A stretch of DNA of 64,000 nt from Chitinolyticbacter albus (GCF_024437655.1 NZ_JANBVF010000017.1:106852-170851); one strand, 5' to 3'. Shown: positions 8,891 through 17,032, counted from the first letter of the stretch. Numbers and translations: made by a program. Notes: generated by a model not told the origin, from the letters alone.

Positions 8891-10411
8891 TCAGTTGCGG
8901 GATGCGTGTAGGGCGAGCTTGGCCTCGACGGCCGTGCCCTTGAAGAAGTCCGGGTTGGCCTCGGTGTAGAGCCGGTAAGGGTTCTCGAACACCAGCGCCT
9001 TGAAGTCGGCCTCGCTGATCACGCCCTCGTCGACCAGGTCGCGGCTTTCGGCCAGCGCCTCGGTCAGGTCGGGCACGTCCCAGTGGCCGACATCGGACGA
9101 GTAGATCGCGTTGATCTTCACGCCCAGCGGATTGGCCTTGTTGTTGAAGGCATGCGCCACGGTGCGATCATCGGCCTCGCTGCCGAAGTAGAAGTTGTCC
9201 ACCCAGCGCGCCTTGATGTCCTCGACGCTTTCAATGCCGGCGAGCGCGAAGTCGTTCTGCTGCTCAAGGCTCGGCTGGCTGGCCTCGCGGGTGTAGCGCT
9301 TGCCCAGCGTGTCGGCGATCAGCTGCTGTGGCTCCAGCGAGCGGCCCTTCACCAGATCGCCGCCGTAGCGGCGGAACAGGTCGGCCAAGCCGTGGCCATC
9401 GAGCGCGGCCGGGTCGTAGTGCTTGAGGCCTTCCGGGCCGCGCTTTTCCCAGCGATCGACCAGGTGAATGAACACGCGCGCACCCCAGTCCGCGCCGCCT
9501 TCCAACAGGCCGAAGCGCAGCTGCGGGAAGCGGTGCGTCACGCCGCCGAAGAACAGCGCCTTGGCAAAGGCCTCGGATGCATCGGCGAAGTGGCCGATGT
9601 GGTTGAACATGTAGTTGCTGGTGGAGTTGCGGCCCACCCAGCCCTGACTGCCGTAGTGGGTGGTGATGGGTACGCCGAGCTCCACCGCCTTGGCCCAGAA
9701 CGGGTCGTAGTCGTACTCGCTGTCGATACCGTAGAAATCGACCCACGACGCGTACTTCTCGATTTTCTTGAATTCCTCGGGCGAGAATTGCTGCTGGATC
9801 GCCTTGATCGGCCGGCGCACGCCGCCGGCGATATTGATCACCTTCAGCCCCAACTCCTTCACCGCGAATTCCAGCTCGGCGATGCCTTCCTCGGGCGTGT
9901 GCAGCGGAATGCCGGCCACCGGGGTCAACCGGTCGCTGTACTTGCGGTAGAGGTCGGCGTGGTAGTGGTTGATCGCGCGCTGCAGCACCTGGCGCGCCTC
10001 GGCGCTGCGCGCGGCCAGCGGCGAGAGCACGTTGTTGGGGAACAGGATGGAATAGTCGGCGCCCTGTTCATCCTGGCGCTCGTACAGGAGCTGCGGCAGG
10101 TGGTAGGTGGCGACATCCAGCGTGTTGTCGGTGACGCGCGCCCACCATGGGTTGCGGCGGGTGCGATGAAAATGGCGCTGCTCGGGCGTTTGCGCGTACC
10201 AGTCCTGGCCGTTGCTTTCCGAGCGTGAGCGCTCGCTGTTGGCGCGGCGAAACTCGTCGACAAGCTGCGTGCCGCCGTAATGCGCCACATAGTCTTCCAG
10301 CGCCGGTGTGTAGTCGTTGGTGTGCACATCGGTATCGATCACCGGGAAATCCAGCCGGGATTTGACAACGGCGGAACGGGATACCGAAGTGGCGGGTAGT
10401 CTTGCGGTCAT
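8891..10411 (-). CDS. Amidohydrolase-family (ACMSD-like) metal hydrolase or decarboxylase
   Basis: This protein of about 506 residues belongs to the amidohydrolase_2 group. The metal-binding start is V-I-D-T-D-V-H-T (D-x-H) near residues 24-31. A late T-T-H-Y-G-S segment gives the expected histidine, and a D-V-G-H-W-D segment near the C terminus gives the terminal acidic ligand region. Family members hydrolyse or decarboxylate ring-derived acids. At 506 residues it is longer than typical ACMSD (about 330), with insertions around residues 60-120 and 330-400. The ATG at 10411 is preceded by AGGAG on this strand. It is transcribed away from the flavin monooxygenase gene across a palindrome-rich promoter region. 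Confidence 0.75.
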   Translation of the reverse strand: MTARLPATSVSRSAVVKSRLDFPVIDTDVHTNDYTPALEDYVAHYGGTQLVDEFRRANSERSRSESNGQDWYAQTPEQRHFHRTRRNPWWARVTDNTLDVATYHLPQLLYERQDEQGADYSILFPNNVLSPLAARSAEARQVLQRAINHYHADLYRKYSDRLTPVAGIPLHTPEEGIAELEFAVKELGLKVINIAGGVRRPIKAIQQQFSPEEFKKIEKYASWVDFYGIDSEYDYDPFWAKAVELGVPITTHYGSQGWVGRNSTSNYMFNHIGHFADASEAFAKALFFGGVTHRFPQLRFGLLEGGADWGARVFIHLVDRWEKRGPEGLKHYDPAALDGHGLADLFRRYGGDLVKGRSLEPQQLIADTLGKRYTREASQPSLEQQNDFALAGIESVEDIKARWVDNFYFGSEADDRTVAHAFNNKANPLGVKINAIYSSDVGHWDVPDLTEALAESRDLVDEGVISEADFKALVFENPYRLYTEANPDFFKGTAVEAKLALHASRN

Positions 10412-10783
10412 GCACGATCTCCTGGCAAAGGCGGGCCGGCATGAGCCCTCATGCCGTGGCGTCAACCAATTTGCATAAACCGTGCCATGCTGCAAGCCGT
10501 TGATTTTTCTGTGGGTTGTGCAGAGATTTGCTGGCTTTGAAACGTCGATGTCAGCAATGTGCAGCAATCTGCACAGCGCGGTGAACCAGCCCCGCGAGGT
10601 TGGCGGCATCGCAGCAATCCGCCCGGATCATTGCTGCGATCGCAACAGCCGGTGGGGCCTGCGTGGGGCTGGGCAGGTGGGGCCCAAGCCGCGCCGTTGC
10701 TGGCGGAAAGGGCCATGTGGCGCGACTGGTATATCGCTTGCTACGTGAGGTGGCGTATTCCCACTCACGCAGGAAACGTTGCA
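10412..10783. promoter_or_regulatory. Divergent promoter region with CAGCAAT motifs and palindromes
   Basis: These 372 bp separate the divergent amidohydrolase and monooxygenase genes and hold no convincing gene. CAGCAAT occurs at 10552-10558, 10562-10568 and 10612-10618, and inverted as ATTGCTG at 10630-10636. The last two sit inside a perfect 11-bp inverted repeat, ATCGCAGCAAT (10608-10618) and ATTGCTGCGAT (10630-10640), with an 11-bp spacer. A second palindrome, TGTGCAG-CAAT-CTGCACA, is at 10558-10575, and another TTGTGCAG half-site is at 10516-10523. This density suggests binding sites for a dimeric regulator. No regulator gene is adjacent. Confidence 0.6.
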
Positions 10784-12145
10784 ATGTCCACCGCTCGCAA
10801 GCTGCGCCTCGGCGCTTTCGTCCAGGCCACCGGCCATCACATTGCCGCCTGGCGCCATCCGGATGCCCAGGCCGATGCCGGGCTCAACTTCAAGCACTAC
10901 CAGACCATCACTCGTACCGCGGAGCGCGGCCTGTTCGATGCCATTTTCCTCGCCGATAGCCCCAGCCTGGAGGCGAGCGGTGATCCGGATGCCTTGAAGC
11001 GCAATGGCAAGCTCGCCAAGTTCGAGCCGGTCACACTGTTCGCTTCGCTGGCCGCGGTGACCGAGCACATCGGCTTTGTCGCCACCGCCAGCACCACCTA
11101 CGAGCAGCCGTACACGCTGGCGCGCAAGTTCGCTTCGCTCGACTGGCTGAGCGACGGCCGCGCCGCCTGGAACGTGGTCACCACCGGCAACGAGAACGCC
11201 GCCGGCAATTTCGGCTATGACGCCCACCCGGACCATGCTGAACGCTACGAGCGTGCCGAAGAATTCGTCGACGTGGTGAAGGGCCTGTGGGACAGCTGGG
11301 AGGACGACGCCTTCATTCGTGATCGCGAATCGGGCATCTATTTCGACCCGGACAAACTGCACACGCTGAACCACAGCGGCAAGCACCTGAAGGTGCGCGG
11401 TCCGCTCAATGTCGGCCGTCCGCCGCAGGGCCACCCGGTGATCGTGCAGGCCGGTGCCTCGGACGACGGGCGCGAACTCGCCGCCAAGACCGCCGAAGTG
11501 ATCTTCACCGCTTGGCAGACCCGCGAGGAGGCGCAGGCTTTCTACGCCGACGTGAAGGGCAGGCTGGCGAAGTACGGCCGCCGCAACGAGGATCTGCTGA
11601 TCATGCCCGGCGTGTTCCCGGTGGTAGGGCGCACCGACGAGGAAGCGCAGGAAAAATACGAATTCCTGCAGTCGCTGATTCACCCCGATACCGCCTGGGG
11701 CATCCTCAAGACGCGCTACAAGGGCGTTGATCTATCCGGTTACAGCCTCGATGACCCGGCGCCGCTGCCGCCCACCGACACCAATGGTGGCAAGAGCCGG
11801 CTGCAGCTGGTGACCGACCTGATCGCCCGCGAGCAGCCCACGCTGCGCCAGCTGGTCTACGCGGTGGCGACCGCGCGTGGCCATCGCACCATCGTCGGCA
11901 GCCCCACCTCGATCGCCGACCAGCTCGAGGACTGGTTTGTCCACCACGCCGCCGACGGTTTCAACATCATGCCGCCCATTTTGCCCACCGGGCTCGACGA
12001 TTTCGTCGAACTGGTGGTGCCCGAGTTGCAGCGCCGTGGCCTCTTTCGCACCGAGTACGAAGGCCGCACGCTGCGCGAGAACCTGGGCCTGGCCCGGCCG
12101 GAGAACCGCCACGTGCTGGCGCGCCGCCAGACCCTGGCGGCGTGA
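10784..12145 (+). CDS. NtaA/SnaA/DszA-family FMN-dependent monooxygenase
   Basis: This 453-residue protein is a class C flavin monooxygenase of the nitrilotriacetate / dibenzothiophene-sulfone group in the bacterial luciferase superfamily. Typical segments are L-R-L-G-A-F near the N terminus, the F-D-A-I-F-L-A-D strand, T-L-F-A-S-L-A-A-V-T-E-H-I-G, S-D-G-R-A-A-W-N-V-V-T-T, and H-P-V-I-V-Q-A-G-A-S. It needs FMNH2 from a separate reductase, which is not encoded nearby. The start at 10784 (MSTARK) follows AGGAAA and gives the normal family length; the frame stays open 225 nt further up but without homology. The next gene begins 10 bp downstream. Confidence 0.88.
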   Translation: MSTARKLRLGAFVQATGHHIAAWRHPDAQADAGLNFKHYQTITRTAERGLFDAIFLADSPSLEASGDPDALKRNGKLAKFEPVTLFASLAAVTEHIGFVATASTTYEQPYTLARKFASLDWLSDGRAAWNVVTTGNENAAGNFGYDAHPDHAERYERAEEFVDVVKGLWDSWEDDAFIRDRESGIYFDPDKLHTLNHSGKHLKVRGPLNVGRPPQGHPVIVQAGASDDGRELAAKTAEVIFTAWQTREEAQAFYADVKGRLAKYGRRNEDLLIMPGVFPVVGRTDEEAQEKYEFLQSLIHPDTAWGILKTRYKGVDLSGYSLDDPAPLPPTDTNGGKSRLQLVTDLIAREQPTLRQLVYAVATARGHRTIVGSPTSIADQLEDWFVHHAADGFNIMPPILPTGLDDFVELVVPELQRRGLFRTEYEGRTLRENLGLARPENRHVLARRQTLAA

Positions 12146-12155
12146 GGGCAGGGCG

Positions 12156-13232
12156 ATGATGGATAGACGCACCCTGCTGGCGGGTGGCCTGGCTGCGCTG
12201 GCGGGCGCCGCCATGCCAGGTATTTTGCTGGCGGCGCCCGCCAAACCGCGTGTGATCCGCTTTGGCGTCTCGTCCGCCGGGGTCGGTAATCCACCGCGCA
12301 GCGGCACCGGCACGCTCGACGTGGTGCAGGCGCACCGCTACCTGGAGCAGGAGTTCGAAGCTGACGGCATTGCTGTGAAGTGGATGTTCTTCAAGGGGCA
12401 GGGGCCGGCGACCAACGAGGCGATGTCGAACGAGCAGATCGATTTCGTCAGCCAGGGTGCCTTGCCGTCCATCATCGGCCGGGCCGCCGGGCTCGATACC
12501 CGCGTGGTGTTCGTGTCGGGCGCGCGCGGCAACAGCTATGTGGGCGTGCCTCCAGATTCGCCGATCAAGTCGGTGAAGGAATTGCGTGGCAAGCGTGTCG
12601 CGTTCAACAAGGGCACGGCCGGGCATCTGGCCGCCATCCGCATACTCGATCTGCACGGCCTGACCGAGCGCGACGTGCGCGTGATCAACCTGGAGCCGGG
12701 CGCCGCGTTGGCGGCATTCCAGTCCGGCGATCTCGATGCGATCTTCGGCGGGCTCAATCTGCTGAATCTGCGCAACAAGGGCGCGTTGCGCGTCATCTTC
12801 GACACCCGCAACACCCCCGTGGCCACCGCGCCCAGCCACGTGCTGGTGCGCCAGCCCTTTGCCGAGCAGTATCCGGATGCGACGCGTCGTGTGGTGAAAT
12901 CGCTGGTGCGCGCCGCGCGCTGGTCCAGCGACGAAGCCAATCGCGATGCGCTGTTCTCGCTCTGGTCGCAATTCGGCAGCACCACCAAGGCCATGTACCA
13001 GGAGGAATATGCCGGCGTGGCCATGCGCGACCGGCTCACGCCCTTGGCCGATCCGTTCATCCTGGCCCGCGAACGCGAGGCGATTGCCGATGCCTATCGT
13101 TTCAAGCTGATCCGCCGTACCGTCGATCCGGCCCAATGGCTGGATACCCGCTATCTCAATGCCGCGCTCAAGGAACTGAAGCTGGAACACTATTGGTCCC
13201 GCTTCGATGCCCAGGGCCGGCGCCTCACCTGA
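12156..13232 (+). CDS. SsuA/NMT1-like periplasmic binding protein for sulfonates or similar
   Basis: The 358-residue protein starts with a probable Tat-type signal (M-M-D-R-R-T-L-L-A-G-G followed by an Ala-rich hydrophobic stretch to about residue 28). The mature part has the pattern of aliphatic-sulfonate and taurine binding proteins: an F-x-K-G-Q-G-P-A-T-N-E-A region, D-F-V-S-Q-G-A-L-P near residue 95, L-R-G-K-R-V-A-F-N-K-G-T-A near 145 and a late D-A-I-F-G-G. It lies 10 bp after the monooxygenase and is almost surely cotranscribed. No ABC permease or ATPase is encoded next to it, so it must borrow a transporter or those genes are elsewhere. Confidence 0.8.
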   Translation: MMDRRTLLAGGLAALAGAAMPGILLAAPAKPRVIRFGVSSAGVGNPPRSGTGTLDVVQAHRYLEQEFEADGIAVKWMFFKGQGPATNEAMSNEQIDFVSQGALPSIIGRAAGLDTRVVFVSGARGNSYVGVPPDSPIKSVKELRGKRVAFNKGTAGHLAAIRILDLHGLTERDVRVINLEPGAALAAFQSGDLDAIFGGLNLLNLRNKGALRVIFDTRNTPVATAPSHVLVRQPFAEQYPDATRRVVKSLVRAARWSSDEANRDALFSLWSQFGSTTKAMYQEEYAGVAMRDRLTPLADPFILAREREAIADAYRFKLIRRTVDPAQWLDTRYLNAALKELKLEHYWSRFDAQGRRLT

Positions 13233-13252
13233 ACCCGAATCGGAATCCTCCC

Positions 13253-13798
13253 ATGAGTGCAAACCTGCAAGCCATTCCCCTCAACACCATCACGGGCGAC
13301 CCTGCCACGCTGGCCGACTACGCCGGCCAGGTGCTCTTGGTGGTCAACGTCGCCTCCAAGTGCGGCCTCACCCCGCAGTACGGCGCGCTGGAAGCGCTCC
13401 ATCGCGAGAAGCAGGACCAAGGCTTTAGCGTGCTCGGTTTTCCCGCCAACAACTTCAAGGGCCAGGAGCCCGGTCGCAACGAGGAGATCGCCGCGTTCTG
13501 CAGCAGTACTTACGACGTGACCTTCCCGCTATTCGCCAAGATCTCGGTGGCGGGCGACGATAGACACCCGCTCTACGATGCGCTCACCGCGGCCCGCCCG
13601 GATGGGGTCGATCGCGCCGCCTTTATCGAACGGCTGCAGGGACGCGGCCAGGTCGTGACCGACCCGGCCGGTGTGCTGTGGAACTTCGAGAAATTCCTGG
13701 TCGGCCGTGATGGCCGCGTGGTTGGGCGCTATGCCCCCGGCGTCGCGCCGGACGACGTGCGACTGCGTGCCGATGTGGATGCGGCGCTGGCGGCCTAG
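13253..13798 (+). CDS. Glutathione peroxidase-family (thiol peroxidase) protein
   Basis: The 181-residue peroxidase has the catalytic tetrad context: peroxidatic Cys37 in N-V-A-S-K-C-G, Gln71 in N-N-F-K-G-Q-E-P-G, and Trp143-Asn144 in L-W-N-F-E-K-F. It uses cysteine, not selenocysteine. It is some 20 residues longer than BtuE-type proteins owing to an insertion around residues 110-135 (R-P-D-G-V-D to R-G-Q-V-V-T). It reduces hydrogen or lipid peroxides with glutathione or thioredoxin. It follows the binding-protein gene by 20 bp, so it is likely in the same operon. Its stop codon lies inside the left arm of a terminal-repeat element (13797-13946). Confidence 0.9.
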   Translation: MSANLQAIPLNTITGDPATLADYAGQVLLVVNVASKCGLTPQYGALEALHREKQDQGFSVLGFPANNFKGQEPGRNEEIAAFCSSTYDVTFPLFAKISVAGDDRHPLYDALTAARPDGVDRAAFIERLQGRGQVVTDPAGVLWNFEKFLVGRDGRVVGRYAPGVAPDDVRLRADVDAALAA

Positions 13799-13946
13799 CG
13801 TGGCTAACAAAATCCTTCTGGCTACGTCGCGCTCACTTACCGTACGCCTTGTACTGTCTGCGACCGAAGGAAGTCCGGTTCACCGCCTTTCAGGACGTTT
13901 CGCACTTCTTGCCAGAACCGCTGCGCTGGATCTTGTTAGCCGCGCT
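13797..13946. repeat. 150-bp MITE-like or hairpin element with 19-bp terminal inverted repeats
   Basis: Left arm AGCGTGGCTAACAAAATCC (13797-13815) pairs with the right arm at 13928-13946, whose complement reads AGCGCGGCTAACAAGATCC; 17 of 19 positions match. Directly inside, TTCTGGC (13816-13822) is matched by GCCAGAA beginning 10 bp inside the right arm. A self-complementary GTAC...GTAC segment lies in the middle. It contains no plausible gene and no obvious target-site duplication. It sits between the convergent gpx and lipoprotein genes and overlaps the gpx stop codon, so it might also work as a bidirectional terminator. Only one copy was seen in the window. Confidence 0.55.
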
Positions 13947-13959
13947 TTAACCACGGTGG

Positions 13960-15312
13960 TTACTTGCGGTACAGCTCGTAGATCGCACCGGCGTAGTCGT
14001 CCGAGATATAGAGATTGCCGTTGCGGTTGGGGATCACGTCCACTGGGCGGCCCCAACGGCTGGCGATGTCGGCCGGATCGGTGAGGAAACCGGTAACGAG
14101 ATCCTGCGGATCGGCGAAACCGTTGTCCGGCCGCAGCGGCAGATAGACCACCTTGTAGCCACGCGGCTGCGTGCAATTCCAGCAGCCATGCAGGCCAATC
14201 ACTGCGCCGTTGCGCCATAGCGCCGGTACCGCGCTGCCGGTCCAGAAGCTCAGCCCCAGCGGTGCGGAGTGGGCCGGCAAGGCTTTGCTGATGCGGTCTA
14301 TCGCGCTGCAATCGAGCACCGCCTCGTCTTCGTTGTTATCCACGTCGGGCAGGTAGGGGGGGCTGTCAAGCCCGCCCTCAAAGCTGGGGTTGCAATAAGG
14401 CCAGCCATAGTTGCCGCCGTTGCGCACCTGGGTGAAGGGTTCGGGCGGATTGTCGTTGTAGTAGGCCGGATCGAGCGCTTTGTAGGGGAAGCGGCCGTCT
14501 TTCAGCGGATAGTGGATGTTGTCGCGGTGGTTCACCGCGGCCCACCGCTCGCCCGTGACCGGGTGGATGGCCAAGCCCTCGGCGTTGCGCAGGCCTTGGG
14601 CATACAGCGTCAGCGCGCCGCCGATGTCGGGCGTGGTATAGATCGCGCCGCGCTTAGGGTTGGCGAGGATATCCGAAGGGTTGGCATTGGTCGCCGAGGC
14701 GATCGAGATATACATTGTGCTGCCGCTGAACGCGATGTTCTTCAGCGCGTGACCATAACTGCCCTGCAGTTCGGGCAGGGAGCTGTCCGGCAGATTGTCG
14801 ACCACGGTGCTGCGCGGCCGCAGCGTGATGTCGCCGTCCATGTATTCGGCACGGCTGATGCGATCGGACTCGCCGATATAGAGATAATCGACGCCGCTCA
14901 CCGTGTGGAATACCAGATCGTGCCCCTGGCTCAAGCCGCTGGCAAAGACATTGGTCGCGGCAGCGCCGTTGCCGGGTACCACGCGCACAATGAGGCCATT
15001 GCCAGGGCGCGAGACCAGCAGATCGCCATTGGGCGCCTCGGCCATGAAGCGCGCTCCAGGCACGCGGGCGATCACGCGCAAGCCAAACCCCGGCGGAACG
15101 ATTGCGTTGCGCGCAATACTGAATGGCGCGGCATCGAGCCCGCTCGGCACTTCGACCGGTACGGAAACCGATGCGGCCGGCGGCCCGGCCGGTGTCGGGG
15201 TCGGGGTTGGGGCAGCGTGGTCGTCTCCATCGCCGCCGCCGCCACAGGCGGTCAGGGCCAGCAGACTGAGCAGCGCCAGCAACCGGGCAAGGGGTCGATT
15301 GAAGCGGACCAT
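13960..15312 (-). CDS. Sorbosone-dehydrogenase-like beta-propeller lipoprotein
   Basis: The 450-residue protein begins with a lipoprotein signal (lipobox L-T-A-C, Cys23) followed by a Gly/Asp linker and a Thr-Pro repeat. The remainder resembles the glucose/sorbosone dehydrogenase propeller: P-P-G-F-G-L-R-V near residue 73, A-E-A-P-N-G-D-L-L-V, Y-G-H-A-L-K-N-I, G-L-R-N-A-E-G-L-A-I-H-P-V-T, N-G-G-N-Y-G-W-P-Y and a last R-W-G-R-P-V-D-V-I-P blade. Family members are periplasmic PQQ-dependent sugar dehydrogenases, though many homologues have no proven activity. It is alone on this strand and convergent with gpx. Confidence 0.8.
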   Translation of the reverse strand: MVRFNRPLARLLALLSLLALTACGGGGDGDDHAAPTPTPTPAGPPAASVSVPVEVPSGLDAAPFSIARNAIVPPGFGLRVIARVPGARFMAEAPNGDLLVSRPGNGLIVRVVPGNGAAATNVFASGLSQGHDLVFHTVSGVDYLYIGESDRISRAEYMDGDITLRPRSTVVDNLPDSSLPELQGSYGHALKNIAFSGSTMYISIASATNANPSDILANPKRGAIYTTPDIGGALTLYAQGLRNAEGLAIHPVTGERWAAVNHRDNIHYPLKDGRFPYKALDPAYYNDNPPEPFTQVRNGGNYGWPYCNPSFEGGLDSPPYLPDVDNNEDEAVLDCSAIDRISKALPAHSAPLGLSFWTGSAVPALWRNGAVIGLHGCWNCTQPRGYKVVYLPLRPDNGFADPQDLVTGFLTDPADIASRWGRPVDVIPNRNGNLYISDDYAGAIYELYRK

Positions 15313-16090
15313 GGCTCAACTCCCAAACAAGGCGCTCGCCGCGCTGCATTCACGCGGGGCTTGTCATTCGTTGTTTAACGAAGCGTTCATGGCAATGCGA
15401 GGAGCCGGCTAGGAACCGGGTCTCAGCCGCCGCACAGCCCCCCCAAAATCCATGAACCTGCAGGGCGGGTTCGAAAAACAGCTATCCGCTCCGCCCCTGG
15501 CAATCAACCTTCTTGCAGGTGCCGTGCGCCTGATGGCGATCGTTTTAGATCCAGCACAGTGTCGCGAAACAGCGAATACAAGCCTAGTGCACAGTAGGTT
15601 CCGGTGGCGGGGGAAGGAGCTCGGGCAAGCCATCGTTCATATCATCATCGTCATCATCGGGAACCATGGGCACGATGACGACGCGCGGCGGCATGCCGGG
15701 CTTGCGAGGTGTGACGAGCGTGAAATCGGGCAGATCCAGCGGCAACATGGGGAAAACCTCTTCGACGATGCGCTCCCATTGTTGGTCATCGCTGCAAGGT
15801 AGGCTGTAGGACGAAATCTGAAATCGTTGTAGGGGCACGACCGCCGATCCAGCTATTGCGGGCGGTTTCCTTGCTTGAGATTGCCGCGTCCCAGCGCCAT
15901 GCCACGCAGCGGTTCCGGCGTGCATGAACGGCTGGCCGAATCGAGGCCACGACGATCCATGATGCGGGCTCAAGGCGAGAGATGAATGGCAAGCAACGGC
16001 GGCATTGCATCTGCAAAATCGAGCAGTGTGGCCCACCATGGCGTGCCTGCTCGATTACAGGGTGGGGCCGTCCGCCCTGGATGGATGGGC
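15313..16090. other. Intergenic stretch, mostly without recognisable genes
   Basis: This 778-bp interval separates the lipoprotein gene from the toxin-like gene. The first 100 bp should hold the promoter of the lipoprotein gene. Apart from one doubtful small frame (15584-15748, minus) I see no gene, tRNA or clear terminator. The composition is uneven, with poly-C runs near 15440 and repeated CATCATCGTCATCATC near 15640, which fits decayed accessory DNA. Confidence 0.5.
15584..15748 (-). CDS. Doubtful small Asp/Pro-rich protein or remnant
   Basis: A 54-residue frame starts at an ATG preceded by GAGG about 8-9 nt upstream. It has a normal-looking first half (P-L-D-L-P-D-F-T-L-V-T-P-R-K-P), then six consecutive aspartates and a P-P-P-P-E-P tail. 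The frame is open far upstream, where W-E-R-I-V-E-E-V-F also looks coding, so it may be the 3' remnant of a larger gene. No family is recognised. Confidence 0.25.
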   Translation of the reverse strand: MLPLDLPDFTLVTPRKPGMPPRVVIVPMVPDDDDDDMNDGLPELLPPPPEPTVH

Positions 16091-16489
16091 TCATTGGCGA
16101 TTGAAGAATGAAGTTTGCTGGAATCGCATTCCCGCCAATATCTGCTCGACGCGCTGGCTTGAAAGCGCGCCTATGCGTTCACCCAAACGGGTCTTGTACA
16201 GACAGGAAACTTGCGAAACCACCACGACACTTTGCTTGGCCAGATTTCCCTCCTCGGGCTCCAGCAATACGTTCCCTGGCTCATTGGCCTTGTTCAGGTT
16301 CGAACTGAGTGCGCAAACCACGACGGTGCTGATGCGGGAATGGTTCAAGACATCATCCTGAATGACGACGTAGGGATGCGGGTGCCCAGGGATGGACCCC
16401 CTGGATTCGTCGGCGCCGATCCAGAACACATCCCCCCGATTCACCACCCTGGCTTGGCTGCCTTGATAGGCCTCGGCTTCTCTATCCAT
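16091..16489 (-). CDS. PemK/MazF-family toxin-like endoribonuclease, orphan
   Basis: The 132-residue product has the MazF/PemK fold pattern: N-R-G-D-V-F-W-I near residues 17-24, H-P-Y-V-V-I-Q-D-D near 38-46, V-V-V-C-A-L-S-S-N near 56-64, G-N-V-L-L near 72-76, and K-Q-S-V-V-V-V-S-Q-V near 85-94, followed by R-L-G-E-R-I-G. Such proteins cleave mRNA at short sequences and are normally neutralised by an upstream antitoxin. No antitoxin gene is visible: the 96 bp upstream of the start on this strand hold none, and the next gene there is a membrane protein. Solitary members of this family exist, so function as a toxin is not certain. It lies in an AT-richer accessory patch. Confidence 0.75.
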   Translation of the reverse strand: MDREAEAYQGSQARVVNRGDVFWIGADESRGSIPGHPHPYVVIQDDVLNHSRISTVVVCALSSNLNKANEPGNVLLEPEEGNLAKQSVVVVSQVSCLYKTRLGERIGALSSQRVEQILAGMRFQQTSFFNRQ

Positions 16490-16585
16490 GGGTTCTCGCT
16501 GACTGCATCAAACTAAACGTGCGTGAGATTATACGTAGGAGGTAAGGGGTGCGGCGCGGGCTTGCCGTGGTGATTGGCCGATAGA

Positions 16586-17032
16586 TCAGCGGCCGAGGAG
16601 CTTGGCATAGAAAGTGGCGCTTGCAAGTCCGCCCAATAGGGAAAGGGTCAGCCAAATCAGGTGGTTGCCATGTGTGACGAAGAACCATAATCCGCCAAGA
16701 AGCAGTCCAAGAAAGAGTCCGACAGCAGTCGCTGAACGCCAATCGATGACCCAGATTTTTTGGAGCAATGTGTCAGCCGCGTAAAGCACGACAGAGCTAA
16801 AGGTAAAAGCCATTGGCAATTGCACCAGCGTTTGCAATTGCCATGTTTCGTTGGACTTGATGCCAGGCACGGTGGGCATTAAGTCAAGCAAGCAAGACGG
16901 CGTAAGCCACAACGGAGCAGAGAGCCGGACAGCTTGGCCTTTCGGATCGGCGATTGTGGCCGCGTACGCCACAGCCGCAATGCAGTGGGCGTAGTAGATC
17001 AAGACAATGGCAAGTCTGAGGCGATTACGCAT
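16586..17032 (-). CDS. Unrecognised small membrane protein
   Basis: This 148-residue protein from the ATG at 17032 has an N-terminal hydrophobic segment (L-R-L-A-I-V-L-I-Y-Y-A and on). Two to three more lie at about residues 70-95, 100-120 and 120-140, separated by a polar stretch with P-T-V-P-G-I-K-S-N. No enzyme motif is visible and no family is recognised. Base composition is more AT-rich than the surrounding housekeeping genes, as for its neighbours. A longer start at 17101 is possible but lacks a good ribosome binding site. Confidence 0.5.
   Translation of the reverse strand: MRNRLRLAIVLIYYAHCIAAVAYAATIADPKGQAVRLSAPLWLTPSCLLDLMPTVPGIKSNETWQLQTLVQLPMAFTFSSVVLYAADTLLQKIWVIDWRSATAVGLFLGLLLGGLWFFVTHGNHLIWLTLSLLGGLASATFYAKLLGR

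Noticed and set aside
9083..10228. Long plus-strand frame of 381 codons
   Set aside because: It is the antisense shadow of the amidohydrolase gene; composition is His/Val/Gly-rich without family motifs.
10559..10783. 75-codon N-terminal extension of the flavin monooxygenase
   Set aside because: The frame is open, but it crosses the operator-like palindromes, lacks homology, and the ATG at 10784 gives the normal family length.
13797..13946. Integron attC site
   Set aside because: GGCTAAC...GTTAGCC looks similar, but the arms do not fit the RYYYAAC/GTTRRRY core consensus, and there is no integrase or cassette array nearby.
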